Shown piece by piece: positions 40,473-49,045 of a stretch of DNA of 64,000 nucleotides. Made by a program: the position numbers and the translations under genes. How positions within the stretch are numbered: the stretch's first letter is position 1; each line of letters opens with the position of its first letter. Origin of the DNA: RGIG5612 sp050944475. GTDB lineage: Bacteria; Bacillota; Clostridia; Lachnospirales; Lachnospiraceae. The stretch is from positions 310,001 through 374,000 of the forward strand of contig JBMNRD010000001.1 of assembly GCA_050944475.1 (NCBI GenBank), given 5' to 3'. A model generated the notes under the pieces. The model saw nothing but the letters and a program-made list of their open reading frames with translations, was not told the DNA's origin and did not search any database.

Positions 40473-41924
40473 TTATGCCTTGCTTGCCTTTGCAGCTTTC
40501 ACCTTGGCGAAATATTCCCTCGAAAGCCTCACAATCTCCGGACTGAGAAGAATAAGGGCAATCAAGTTGGGAATTGCCATCAATGCATTCAGAATATCCG
40601 CGATTGCCCAGACATCATTCAGTTTGAGCGTGGAGCCCACAATCACGAAAATTACAAAAACAATTTTATATATGGTCGATGCAACCTTGCTTCCTTTGAA
40701 AATATATTCGCAGCAGCGAACCCCGTATAAAGACCAGCTGAGAATAGTTGACAGGGCAAACAGACTCAGGCATACCGCAAGGACTAACGCACCCACTCCG
40801 CTTGAAAGAACAGAACCCAATGCCATGGAAACAACGGCAGCGCCGCCGCCTTCACCCCAGTTGAAAGTGGTTCCGCCTGCACAGTAAGCTGTCAAAACGG
40901 TAAGACAGGTCAGTGAGCAGATTACAATAGTATCTACAAATACTTCAAATATACCGTAAAGGCCCTGCTTAACCGGATCGGTTTCGCTGGATGCGGCATG
41001 CGCCATCGGAGCGCTTCCAAGACCGGCTTCATTTGAAAAGCATCCGCGGCCGACACCTCTTTTAATTGATGTAAGCACGGTAATTCCGAAAGCTCCTCCA
41101 AGGGCAGCCTGGGGTGAAAATGCCCCCTGAATAATCATCTTAAACACCTGGCCGACAAACCTTATGTCGGTGAAGATTACAATCAGCGCGGCGATAATAT
41201 ATATGATGGCCATGAACGGCACCATCTTCTCCGTTACGGAGCCGATTCTCTTGATTCCGCCGATAATAACAACGGCAACAATAATCGCTACAACTATGCC
41301 GATAATCAGGTAGCTCAGCTTAAAATCGAATCCGAGAAAATGCAGCATGTCGGCACTTGTATTGCCTCCCAACGCGTCAATTGCAGTGCTGATTGCCTCC
41401 GCAATGGAATTTACCTGCGTTGCATTTCCGATTCCGAATGCGGAAAGTCCGCCGAAAACAGCAAACAGAAAACCGAGCCAGCCCCAGTTCCTGCCAAGAC
41501 CGTTCTTTATATAATACATGGGTCCCCCAACCCAGTCTCCGGCCTTATTACGTTCCCTAAATCTGATGGCAAGAACGACCTCGCAGAACTTGGTGCACAT
41601 GCCGATAAGAGCTGAAATCCACATCCAGAAAACGGCTCCCGGACCTCCAAGGACAATGGCGCCGGTTACACCGACAATATTTCCCGTACCGACCGTGGCT
41701 GCCATGGCGGTCGTCAGTGCCTGGAAAGGCGTCACCTCGCCCTTTCCTGCCGTTGACTTGTCAAATATTTTGCCTGCGGTGTTTTTCATGGCATGTCCGA
41801 ATCTGCGGAACTGCGCAAACCCCAGACGGATGGAAAGGAATAACCCCGTGCCGACCAAAAGAATCAGCAACGGATAACTCCATGCCCATTCGTCGATCAA
41901 GGCAACAATCTCACTGAAAGTCAT
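40473..41924 (-). CDS. Sodium:alanine symporter family (AGCS) protein
   Basis: The 483 residues form a polytopic membrane protein with about ten or eleven helices. The AGCS signature is visible: GGPMYYIKNGLGRNWGWLGF (about 135-154), GIGNATQVNSIAEAISTAID and the GTGNIVGVTGAIVLGGPGAV stretch near 78-97. It imports alanine or glycine with sodium or a proton. The gene is single, with its own promoter. The paralogue specificity is not readable from sequence. Confidence 0.95.
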   Translation of the reverse strand: MTFSEIVALIDEWAWSYPLLILLVGTGLFLSIRLGFAQFRRFGHAMKNTAGKIFDKSTAGKGEVTPFQALTTAMAATVGTGNIVGVTGAIVLGGPGAVFWMWISALIGMCTKFCEVVLAIRFRERNKAGDWVGGPMYYIKNGLGRNWGWLGFLFAVFGGLSAFGIGNATQVNSIAEAISTAIDALGGNTSADMLHFLGFDFKLSYLIIGIVVAIIVAVVIIGGIKRIGSVTEKMVPFMAIIYIIAALIVIFTDIRFVGQVFKMIIQGAFSPQAALGGAFGITVLTSIKRGVGRGCFSNEAGLGSAPMAHAASSETDPVKQGLYGIFEVFVDTIVICSLTCLTVLTAYCAGGTTFNWGEGGGAAVVSMALGSVLSSGVGALVLAVCLSLFALSTILSWSLYGVRCCEYIFKGSKVASTIYKIVFVIFVIVGSTLKLNDVWAIADILNALMAIPNLIALILLSPEIVRLSREYFAKVKAAKASKA

Positions 41925-41977
41925 TTTCGATAATCTCCCTTCTTGAAAATGTATTCAAAAAAACACAACTTCTTCGT

Positions 41978-42006
41978 ATCTTACTTGCATAATATGCATT
42001 TGTCAA
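41978..42006 (-). promoter_or_regulatory. Promoter of agcS with operator-like palindrome
   Basis: On the minus strand TTGACA (42006-42001), 17 bases, TAAGAT (41983-41978). The spacer is nearly filled by a perfect 13-base palindrome TGCATA-T-TATGCA (41986-41998), suited to repressor binding. Confidence 0.75.
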
Positions 42007-42073
42007 TTCATTTATTTTCTTCAGTTTTTTGTCTTTTTGAATGTTTATGTGGAATTAGTATGGGTAAATGAAG

Positions 42074-42079
42074 TATAAT
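42074..42079 (+). promoter_or_regulatory. -10 element before the nitroreductase gene
   Basis: A perfect TATAAT lies 43 bases before the ATG. The base run 17-18 positions upstream gives only weak -35 matches, so the promoter may depend on an activator. Confidence 0.35.
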
Positions 42080-42121
42080 ATTAGTAAAAGAAAATGTTTT
42101 ATGTATCGAAAGGAGAATTAA

Positions 42122-42649
42122 ATGAACAAAGTTGTAAGAAGTCTGATTGAAAGAAGATGCGTGCGCAAATTTAAACCCGATCAGGTCAAAGACGAACACC
42201 TACAGGATATTGTTCTTGCCGGCACCTATGCGCCCAGCGGACAAGGGAAACAGCCCGCAACCATCGTGGTTGTTCAGGATCCGGAAACAAGAAATAAGTT
42301 GGAAGACCTTAACCGTCAAATCATCGGCAACCCCGATGCAAATCCGTTTTACGGAGCCCCGACGGTTATCGTGGTTCTGACAGATCCGGAAAACAGCGGG
42401 ACCGCATTTGAAGACGGAGTCCTTGTCATGGGGAACATGATGAATGCCGCCCATGCCGTAGGTGTTGACGCCTGCTGGATTCACCGGGCAAAACAGACCT
42501 TTGAACTTCCCGAGGGCAAAGAGCTTTTGAAAAAATGGGGTCTGAAGGAGAGCCTCGTGGGTATCGGCAACTGCATCCTCGGCTACAGGGACTGTGACTA
42601 TCCCGCGGCAAAGCCCCGTAAGGAAGATTACGTGGTTTACATAAAGTAG
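42122..42649 (+). CDS. Nitroreductase-family FMN protein
   Basis: A 175-residue flavoprotein of the nitroreductase family. The N terminus KVVRSLIERRCVRKFKPDQV carries the FMN-binding Arg residues; APSGQGKQPATIVVVQDPET and the end LVGIGNCILGYRDCDYPAAK are family landmarks. Such enzymes act as NAD(P)H-dependent reductases of quinones or nitro compounds; the substrate here is unknown. Start: ATG six bases after AAAGGAG. It is followed one base after the stop by a small unknown gene. Confidence 0.92.
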   Translation: MNKVVRSLIERRCVRKFKPDQVKDEHLQDIVLAGTYAPSGQGKQPATIVVVQDPETRNKLEDLNRQIIGNPDANPFYGAPTVIVVLTDPENSGTAFEDGVLVMGNMMNAAHAVGVDACWIHRAKQTFELPEGKELLKKWGLKESLVGIGNCILGYRDCDYPAAKPRKEDYVVYIK

Positions 42650-42650
42650 A

Positions 42651-43007
42651 ATGCCGGATATAAACGAATTAACCTCGTCCGAAGAGCTTCAGGCTGCGGC
42701 AGACCGGGCCTGTGAGCGTTGCAGGACTAAAATTATAATTGATAATTCCGATGGCAGGGAAATAATCCGTCCGCTTATTGCGGATACGGAGCTGAGGCGG
42801 AAAAGTATTTTGGATTATGATAATTGTATCAGTATTTTGCGAAAACGTGACAAGATGTACATGCCCCCTGCCATCGAACGCAGCGTTCCCGCTAAAGAAA
42901 GATTGAGATTTCTTATGGAGCAGTTCCTTGGTGAACAATCGGCCCGGGCAATGCACAGTCAAAATGAAGGACGTTCGTATAACCGTCTGTTCGGCAGCCG
43001 CGGATGA
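42651..43007 (+). CDS. Small hypothetical protein
   Basis: A 118-residue soluble, charged protein, MPDINELTSSEELQAAADRA to NEGRSYNRLFGSRG. It has two Cys in CERC, no membrane segment and no recognised domain. The ATG starts one base after the nitroreductase stop and lacks a clear ribosome site, so it would depend on coupling. It precedes the FabZ-like gene by 75 bases. It is either a short real gene or a neutral open frame; function not recognised. Confidence 0.55.
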   Translation: MPDINELTSSEELQAAADRACERCRTKIIIDNSDGREIIRPLIADTELRRKSILDYDNCISILRKRDKMYMPPAIERSVPAKERLRFLMEQFLGEQSARAMHSQNEGRSYNRLFGSRG

Positions 43008-43082
43008 AACTGCAGGACGTGTCTTTTCAATAGCAAAATCTTTAGCGCAATATGCGCCGTACGGGATGAGGAAAGGAGCAAC

Positions 43083-43532
43083 ATGAAAGAGCTGACATTC
43101 CCCGACAGAAGAAGCATTGAAAATATTCTTCCCCACAGAAATCCCTTGCAACTTGCGGACAGCGGCAGCGTAAAAATCGGAGAGTCCGCCGAAACCATCT
43201 TGTTTATTGATCCGCAATGGGATCTGCTTGCCGGACATTTTCCGGACAATCCCATGTTTCCCGGAGCATACCAGATTGAGGCCCTTGCCCAATGCGCGGG
43301 CCTTTTACTGCTCACGATACCGGAAAACAAGAATCTCACTCCTCTTGTGGCCGGCATCTCACAAATGCGTTTCTTCCGGCCGGTCCTTCCCGGCAGCTTG
43401 CTTATCTGCCGGGCATCCGTTTCAAATTCATCCGCATCCCTCATCGGAACAAATGTATACGATTGCAACGTAACTGCCGTTGTGGACGGAAAGAAGACGG
43501 CTCAAGGAGTCATTACCCTGTTTCTGAAATAA
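43083..43532 (+). CDS. FabZ-like 3-hydroxyacyl-ACP dehydratase
   Basis: A 149-residue hotdog-fold protein. LPHRNPLQLAD (about 16-26) and GHFPDNPMFPGAYQIEALAQ (about 53-72) correspond to the FabZ catalytic region, with the active His in GHFP and Glu in QIEALAQ. FabZ removes water from 3-hydroxyacyl-ACP in fatty-acid elongation. It is not in a fab operon; its neighbours are a small unknown gene and an MBL-fold gene. It might serve a dedicated acyl pathway rather than general fatty-acid synthesis (inference). Clear ribosome site GAGGAAAGGAG. Confidence 0.85.
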   Translation: MKELTFPDRRSIENILPHRNPLQLADSGSVKIGESAETILFIDPQWDLLAGHFPDNPMFPGAYQIEALAQCAGLLLLTIPENKNLTPLVAGISQMRFFRPVLPGSLLICRASVSNSSASLIGTNVYDCNVTAVVDGKKTAQGVITLFLK

Positions 43533-43566
43533 TTGCCGATTCGGCAAGGCTTTGCCGGCGGACACA

Positions 43567-43612
43567 GAGTCTGCCGGCGCTTAACTGCAGAGTCTATCGG
43601 CGTTTAACTGCG
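43567..43612 (+). repeat. Imperfect 23-base tandem repeat
   Basis: The 23-base unit at 43567-43589 is followed directly by a second copy at 43590-43612, with 19 of 23 bases alike. It lies in the 110-base gap between the FabZ-like and the MBL gene, after a small hairpin CGGCAA-GGCT-TTGCCG. Confidence 0.7.
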
Positions 43613-43642
43613 GATAATAATATATAAATAGAGGAGAAGCCT

Positions 43643-44590
43643 ATGGAATTAACTGAAATCAAAACAAAACGCAAATTCAGCAGGGAATTTGTCGGGGTAT
43701 CCGACGTGCGCTATGTTTATCTTAATGAAATGCGCAGACACAATAAGACAAAAAAAATTTACCCCTGTAACCCGTACGCCGAGGTTTTCCAATTCAGGGA
43801 CAATCTTTTCTGCATTCTCACTGAGAGTCTTGACGGAATGGGCAATCCCTGGTGCCATTTGATTGTCGGTCCGGAAAAGGCCATGCTGATTGACACCAGC
43901 TTCGGCTTGGGCGACCTGAAGGGAGTATGTGATGAAATAACCGGCGGGAAAGAGCTGATTGTGGTCAACACTCACTGTCACTTCGACCACGCCTACGGTA
44001 ATTTCCAGTTTGATACCGTATACTGTCACGAAAACGAATATCCGCTGATTAAGGAGCGCATGAATCCGCATATCTGGGATTATCTGTTTGACGAAAACGG
44101 TGAAGGAATCTGGGCGGAATTTGACAAAAATGATATTGTTGAATTCAAGGAGTACAATCTGATAGGCGTTAAGGACCACCACATTTTCGACCTTGGCGGC
44201 GGCTATGAGGTTGAACTGATTTACTTCCCGGGGCACAGTCCGGGGCACTCTGCCTTCCTTGATAAGCGCAACCACATCCTGTTCGGCGGAGACCAGACCT
44301 GCTATGGCGGGCCGATTTCTCTGAAGAGCTTTGACGGGGTTGTTGGAATGCGCGACAGCCTGAAAGGAATGCTTGACCGGATTGATGAAATCGAAGCCGT
44401 ATTCCCGGGTCACGCCTACCTTGACATGGATCCGATCATCCTGAATGACCTGTATGTGGCCTGCAATAAGATTATTGACAATCCGGAGAAGCCGGAAATT
44501 GAGCGAACTTTCACTATGATGGACGGCACCGCCGGCATCCAAAGGGGCGTCAGGTACGACTACAACACATTCGTTATGTGGAGGGTATAG
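43643..44590 (+). CDS. Metallo-beta-lactamase-fold hydrolase
   Basis: The 315-residue protein has the MBL motif HCHFDHAYGN (about 111-120) for two metal ions, a distal His in YFPGHSPGHSAF (about 195-206), FGGDQTCYG (about 213-221) and a C-terminal His in VFPGHAYLD. It belongs to the broad hydrolase or glyoxalase II-like group; the substrate is not clear. No signal peptide. It has a leader with GAGGAGAAG and a strong terminator downstream, so it ends its unit. Confidence 0.88.
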   Translation: MELTEIKTKRKFSREFVGVSDVRYVYLNEMRRHNKTKKIYPCNPYAEVFQFRDNLFCILTESLDGMGNPWCHLIVGPEKAMLIDTSFGLGDLKGVCDEITGGKELIVVNTHCHFDHAYGNFQFDTVYCHENEYPLIKERMNPHIWDYLFDENGEGIWAEFDKNDIVEFKEYNLIGVKDHHIFDLGGGYEVELIYFPGHSPGHSAFLDKRNHILFGGDQTCYGGPISLKSFDGVVGMRDSLKGMLDRIDEIEAVFPGHAYLDMDPIILNDLYVACNKIIDNPEKPEIERTFTMMDGTAGIQRGVRYDYNTFVMWRV

Positions 44591-44613
44591 ATTTTCATAT
44601 TTTAAGCACACCG

Positions 44614-44647
44614 GGGCCATCGTACTTATCAGTGCGATGGCCCTTTT
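44614..44647 (+). terminator. Terminator after the MBL-fold gene
   Basis: A 12-bp stem GGGCCATCGTAC/GTGCGATGGCCC (one G-U pair) with a 6-base loop and TTTT. Confidence 0.9.
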
Positions 44648-44707
44648 GCATCTGTAGGCAACAAAAGCCTGCGCGCAGCCCGGTTCCGGCTGTGTCTTCG
44701 GCCATAA

Positions 44708-45328
44708 TTATCTGATAAAATGAGTTGGCAAACCTCTTTCCGGCTCAGGCCTTGCAAGGCCGTTTTCATCTCCGAGTTTAATCAGCTTTATCACCCACGC
44801 AAGATTCCTGGAGGCATTCCTTATGCTGCGCATACCCTCTTCATCCTGCACAATCTCGCCCGGAATCCTTCCGTACACCACATTCCAATAAGTTGAGCCC
44901 ACATTAATCATTCCGCTGATGCCGAAATATTTGCCGAGAACGTCCAGCGAGGCCGTGGCTCCCGCGCGTCTTGGCACCGCCAGCGCAAATCCCGGCTTTC
45001 CGGCAAAAAGTCCGGGGCTGCTATAGAAAACCCTGTCTAAAAATGACAATATTCTTCCGCTTGGATGAGCATAGTAAACGGGGGTACCGAAGACCAGACC
45101 GTCCGCTTCCTTTGCCTTGGCGATAAAGGCATTTACCCCGTCGTCCGTGAAAACGCATCCGCTCTCATTGCATGCGCGGCATCCGATGCAATCCCTGACC
45201 GGGCCTGCGCCAATCTCGAACACTTCATAATCAATTCCGTTTTCTTCAAGAATCCTTCCCGCTTCTTTTAACGCGCGGGCGGTGTTGCCGTCCGCCTTCG
45301 GACTGCCGTTTAACATTAATGCTTTCAT
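44708..45328 (-). CDS. Flavodoxin-family NAD(P)H-dependent oxidoreductase
   Basis: A 206-residue FMN reductase-fold protein, MKALMLNGSPKADGNTARAL at the start with the phosphate-binding GSPKADGNT. The motif CIGCRACNESGCVF (about 48-61) gives several Cys and is found in iron-sulfur flavoproteins of this family, so a 4Fe-4S cluster is possible. The C-terminal part is short. It lies 22 bases before the metallopeptidase gene's stop and is transcribed in the same direction; they may share a transcript. Confidence 0.87.
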   Translation of the reverse strand: MKALMLNGSPKADGNTARALKEAGRILEENGIDYEVFEIGAGPVRDCIGCRACNESGCVFTDDGVNAFIAKAKEADGLVFGTPVYYAHPSGRILSFLDRVFYSSPGLFAGKPGFALAVPRRAGATASLDVLGKYFGISGMINVGSTYWNVVYGRIPGEIVQDEEGMRSIRNASRNLAWVIKLIKLGDENGLARPEPERGLPTHFIR

Positions 45329-45350
45329 GTGATGCCTCCGTTAATTTGTT

Positions 45351-45938
45351 TTATTTATTGTTATTTGCTTTTTTCATTCTTGCCATCAACACGGGACCAT
45401 TTTCCTTTAGCCACTTCTGCCAGATTTTGTATTCGGGAAACACCCTAAGCACTTCTTTATAAAACCTCTTTGAATGATTCATTTCCTTCAGGTGGCATAA
45501 CTCATGCACCACCACACTGTCAATAACCTGAGGCGGCGCAAGCATCAGCAGGCAGTTGAAATTCAAATTTCCCTTCCGGCTGCAGCTGCCCCATCTGGTC
45601 TTTTGGCTGCGGATGGTAATGCGTCCGTACTCCACTCCTATAAGCGGTGCATAATATGCGACTCTTTCGGGAATCACTTCTGCCGCCTGCTTTGCCAGCT
45701 CCCGGATTTCTTCCGCCGTCAGCGCGCTCGCGTTGCTTAGCAGCGCTTCTCTTTCATTCAGCTTTGCAAGACGCCTTTCAATCCATTTTACATTACCCTT
45801 TACAAAGCGTTCCGCTTCTCTATCCGTGACATAATACGGAATCCTGACTATCAGGCCGTCGCTTTTCAGCTCCAGCCCCATGGTTCTCCTGCCACTTCTG
45901 ACTACTTTATAATTATTTAACAGCCAATCCCGCGTCAA
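45351..45938 (-). CDS. YgjP/WSS1-type (DUF45) metallopeptidase
   Basis: A zinc metallopeptidase-like protein with the motif VVHELCHLKEMNHS (HExxH, Glu 128-region) and a conserved WGSCSRKGNLNFNC stretch, typical of the DUF45/SprT-like family. The start chosen is TTG at 45938, nine bases after AAGGAG, giving 195 residues. The frame stays open to 46019, but a probable -10 (TATACT, 45991-45986) lies inside that extension, so it is unlikely to be translated. Substrate unknown. The gene is upstream of the FMN reductase gene. Confidence 0.85.
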   Translation of the reverse strand: MTRDWLLNNYKVVRSGRRTMGLELKSDGLIVRIPYYVTDREAERFVKGNVKWIERRLAKLNEREALLSNASALTAEEIRELAKQAAEVIPERVAYYAPLIGVEYGRITIRSQKTRWGSCSRKGNLNFNCLLMLAPPQVIDSVVVHELCHLKEMNHSKRFYKEVLRVFPEYKIWQKWLKENGPVLMARMKKANNNK

Positions 45939-46040
45939 ATGATTTTTCTCCTTTTTCGGACGGCCTTTGCATGCCCCGCATAAATAGTATAATCCCGGCG
46001 CAAAAAAAGCAACCGTCATGCTTTTGCCGGGAGCGGAATA

Positions 46041-46072
46041 TTATAAGGGCACCGTCCTCGCGGCGGTGCCCT
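46041..46072 (-). terminator. Terminator after the membrane pyrophosphatase gene
   Basis: On the minus strand a 9-bp stem AGGGCACCG/CGGTGCCCT with a 9-base loop is followed by TATAATATT. Stands 34 bases after the hppA stop codon. Confidence 0.75.
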
Positions 46073-46106
46073 AAATTCTGCTTTCCTTTATTCTTCAGAT
46101 ACGACC

Positions 46107-48146
46107 TCAGAAAAGAATATTCAACAGTCCGGCGCCGTTTCCAATTGCCATAAACGCAGGAATAAACACCAATGAAACAACTGTCATAAGCTTAATCAGA
46201 ATGTTGATGGAGGGGCCGGCAGTATCCTTGAGAGGATCGCCTACCGTATCTCCAACAACCGCTGCTAAATGAGCCGTGCTTCCCTTCCCGCCATGCTTGC
46301 CGCCTTCAATATACTTCTTTGCATTGTCCCAGGCGCTGCCGGCGTTGCTCATAAAAACAGCCATAAGAACGCCTGTAACCAGCGCACCCGCAAGCAGTCC
46401 GCCAAGTGCTGCGACTCCGAGAACAACTCCTACGGCAACAGGACCAACTATGGCAATCAACGCGGGGACTATCATCTGCTTCAGTGAGGCCTGAGTTGAA
46501 ATCTCAACACATCTCTTGTAATCGGCCGGAGCCTTTCCTTCAAGAAGTCCGGGAATCTCCCTGAACTGACGGCGAACCTCTTCAATCATGTTGTTGGCCG
46601 CCTTGGAAACGGATGATATGGTAAGTGCTGAAAAAATGAATGTGAGCATGCCGCCAATCAACAGACCGATAACCACATCTGCATTAAGAATATCGATTGA
46701 AAACTCAACCGAAGGGTCTGCTACATTAACCTTGTCGGCAAAAGATGTAAACAACGCAAGTGCAGTAAGTGCCGCGCTTCCGATGGCAAAGCCCTTGCCG
46801 ATTGCAGCGGTTGTATTGCCTACTGAATCGAGCTCGTCGGTAATTTCACGAACACTCTCGTCAAGTCCCGCCATCTCGGCAATGCCGCCGGCATTATCTG
46901 CGATGGGACCGTAGGCATCAACGGCAACGGTAATACCGGTAGTAGAAAGCATTCCGACTGCCGCAAGAGCAATTCCGAATACTCCCATCAGCATGTGCGC
47001 AACAAAAATTCCGATACAAATCATGATAATCGGGAGCACCGTTGATTTCATTCCGACTGAAAGTCCGCTGATAATGGTTGTCGCCGGACCCGTTTCACTC
47101 TGCCTGGCAATTTCCTTAACGCTTTTATACTCGTCTGAAGTATAAATCTCCGTAAGTGTTCCGATAAGCAAACCGACCACAATACCCGCAACCACTGCTA
47201 TGGCAGGTTTCACGCTGCCCAGCATGAATATACTGAAAATAAACGAACAGATGATTACAAGCGCCGCGGAAACATATGTCCCGATGTTCAGGGCAATCTG
47301 GGGATTGGCACCTTCCTTGGTTCGTACAAAAAGTGTTCCGATAATGGAAGCAAGAAGTCCCACCGCGCTGATGAGAACGGGGAACAAAGCGTTTGCATCA
47401 AATGCTCCGGCAGCACCTTTGTCCACAAAAACAATGGCCAGTGTAATAGCCGAAACCAGTGAGCCTACGTAAGACTCGAACAGGTCGGCGCCCATTCCGG
47501 CAACGTCTCCGACGTTGTCGCCTACGTTGTCGGCAATAACAGCCGGGTTGCGCGGGTCGTCTTCGGGAATTCCCGCCTCAACCTTGCCCACAAGGTCTGC
47601 GCCCACATCGGCAGCCTTGGTATAGATACCGCCGCCGACACGCGCGAAAAGGGCAATTGAGGAAGCCCCGAGACTGAAGCCGAAGAGTACGTCTACATCA
47701 CCTGTAATAAAGTAAATAGCGCTTACGCCCAGACATCCAAGTCCCGCAACACACATGCCCATAACCGCACCGCCCTTGAAGGCAACGCCCAGAGCCGCAT
47801 TCTTGCTGCCTGTCTTGGCTGCGGCCGCCGTCCTGACATTTGCTTTGGTGGCAACGCTCATTCCGAAATAGCCCGCAAGAACGGAAAATACCGCACCGAC
47901 TAAGAAACAGACCGCAGTTACCCAGCCGATTGCGACTGCAAGAATAATACCCAGTACAATTACAAATATCACCAGTATTTTGTACTCAGAAAATAAGAAT
48001 GCCTTTGCCCCGTCGGAAATTGCTTGTGCGATTTCCTTCATTCGGTCATTGCCGGCATCCTTTTTGGAAACAATTACAGCAAGTATAACCGCGTAAATAA
48101 GTGCGAGCACACCTGCTCCTATTCCACACCACATTAAAACACTCAT
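46107..48146 (-). CDS. hppA: Membrane-bound pyrophosphatase, K+-dependent type
   Basis: The enzyme uses pyrophosphate hydrolysis to pump protons or sodium ions. The 679 residues have about 16 membrane helices and all catalytic motifs: GGGIYTKAADVGADLVGKVE (about 170-189), EDDPRNPAVIADNVGDNVGD and DAYGPIADNAGGIAEMAG. In GNTTAAIGKG (about 448-457) the sixth position is Ala, where K+-independent enzymes have Lys, so K+ dependence is predicted. The ion pumped cannot be settled from sequence. Single gene with a strong promoter. Confidence 0.96.
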   Translation of the reverse strand: MSVLMWCGIGAGVLALIYAVILAVIVSKKDAGNDRMKEIAQAISDGAKAFLFSEYKILVIFVIVLGIILAVAIGWVTAVCFLVGAVFSVLAGYFGMSVATKANVRTAAAAKTGSKNAALGVAFKGGAVMGMCVAGLGCLGVSAIYFITGDVDVLFGFSLGASSIALFARVGGGIYTKAADVGADLVGKVEAGIPEDDPRNPAVIADNVGDNVGDVAGMGADLFESYVGSLVSAITLAIVFVDKGAAGAFDANALFPVLISAVGLLASIIGTLFVRTKEGANPQIALNIGTYVSAALVIICSFIFSIFMLGSVKPAIAVVAGIVVGLLIGTLTEIYTSDEYKSVKEIARQSETGPATTIISGLSVGMKSTVLPIIMICIGIFVAHMLMGVFGIALAAVGMLSTTGITVAVDAYGPIADNAGGIAEMAGLDESVREITDELDSVGNTTAAIGKGFAIGSAALTALALFTSFADKVNVADPSVEFSIDILNADVVIGLLIGGMLTFIFSALTISSVSKAANNMIEEVRRQFREIPGLLEGKAPADYKRCVEISTQASLKQMIVPALIAIVGPVAVGVVLGVAALGGLLAGALVTGVLMAVFMSNAGSAWDNAKKYIEGGKHGGKGSTAHLAAVVGDTVGDPLKDTAGPSINILIKLMTVVSLVFIPAFMAIGNGAGLLNILF

Positions 48147-48186
48147 CTCACATACTCCTTTTTGTTTTCACAAAATCATGAATAAT

Positions 48187-48215
48187 ATAATACGAAAAAA
48201 ATAGATAATAGTCAA
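48187..48215 (-). promoter_or_regulatory. Promoter of hppA
   Basis: On the minus strand TTGACT (48215-48210), 17 bases, TATTAT (48192-48187). The stretch 48216-48429 upstream, about 214 bases, holds no gene or other signal that I can support. Confidence 0.75.
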
Positions 48216-48429
48216 CAAAAATATCAATTACTTTTCTTTTTGTTGTCTTACCTGCTAACAAAAAACAGCTTTTCGATATTAAAAATATCTTTAGTGAGAC
48301 CGGACTCAATATCCTGAAATGCTGATCAGCTCTCTCTTCTCCCGCAATATCCTTGTCTTCCGGCGGAATCGTTTCCGCAACCGATGCCCGGGACCGAGTG
48401 TTTTCGAAAGACAACATGTCCTTACAATT

Positions 48430-48465
48430 AAGAAGCAGGCAGTGCATAAGCTCTGCCTGCTTCTT
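48430..48465 (-). terminator. Terminator after rpsT
   Basis: On the minus strand a perfect 13-bp stem AAGAAGCAGGCAG/CTGCCTGCTTCTT with a 10-base loop; the tail is AATTGTAAGG, so only weakly T-rich. It begins 18 bases after the rpsT stop. Confidence 0.75.
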
Positions 48466-48482
48466 TGCCGATTCAGTTAATA

Positions 48483-48746
48483 TTAATCCATCTGATTAAC
48501 AGCCTTGGACATACGTGAAACCTTGCGCGACGTCATATTCTTATGGTATGCGCCCTTGGTTGCCGCCTTGTCCAATTCAACTGTTGCCAGCCTAAGGGTT
48601 TCCTGCGCTTGAGCTTTGTCGCCGGCTTCAATGGCTGCATATACTTTCTTGGTTGCAGTCTTAACCTTTGACCTGATTGCCTTGTTCCTTGCGGCTCTCT
48701 TTTCCGCTGTGACAATCCTTTTTTTAGATGATTTGATATTGGCCAT
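48483..48746 (-). CDS. rpsT: 30S ribosomal protein S20
   Basis: S20 is a primary binder at the foot of the 30S. The ATG at 48746 after GGAGG gives 87 residues starting MANIKSSKKRIVTAEKRAAR, three helices with Ala and Lys, ending MTSRKVSRMSKAVNQMD. Single gene with its own promoter, about 115 bases of leader and a terminator. Confidence 0.97.
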   Translation of the reverse strand: MANIKSSKKRIVTAEKRAARNKAIRSKVKTATKKVYAAIEAGDKAQAQETLRLATVELDKAATKGAYHKNMTSRKVSRMSKAVNQMD

Positions 48747-48863
48747 TTTAAACCTCCACAATTTACCTGTAGCTTTCGCCTATAGATCCTGAGAGAGTGG
48801 TTGGACCTCTTAGGCTCACCGCCGAAGCCGGACTTGCGGACTTAACCGACTGCAGCAGATGAT

Positions 48864-48892
48864 ATTTTACGGTATCAAAACGGCGCTGTCAA
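48864..48892 (-). promoter_or_regulatory. Promoter of rpsT
   Basis: On the minus strand TTGACA (48892-48887), 17 bases, TAAAAT (48869-48864). The leader of about 110 bases is not a riboswitch that I recognise. Confidence 0.8.
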
Positions 48893-48952
48893 TCGGATTT
48901 TCTTTATTTCCGGGAAAATGTGAAAGTTTTCTAAATTGTTATCCCCTTTATG

Positions 48953-48981
48953 TTGAAATAACACCTTCTTGTGTTTATACT
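48953..48981 (+). promoter_or_regulatory. Promoter of the ABC ATPase-permease gene
   Basis: TTGAAA (48953-48958), 17 bases, TATACT (48976-48981). The leader includes T-rich tracts, and AAAAGGA precedes the ATG by six bases. Confidence 0.75.
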
Positions 48982-49045
48982 TTTTTTATAAACAAATTTT
49001 TTTTGTTTTTTTGACGCCGGACACATTTACAGAAAAGGAACCGCA

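Noticed and set aside
43649..44620. 323-codon open frame opposite the MBL-fold gene
   Set aside because: The plus-strand protein has the HxHxDH motif and a good ribosome site. The reverse frame is a shadow of its codon use.
45939..46019. Longer YgjP-type protein from an ATG at 46019
   Set aside because: A likely -10 element lies within this stretch and AAGGAG stands nine bases before the TTG at 45938, which fits the family N terminus better.
48148..48447. 99-codon minus-strand frame upstream of hppA
   Set aside because: It overlaps the hppA promoter and the rpsT terminator region, has no ribosome site and resembles no protein.
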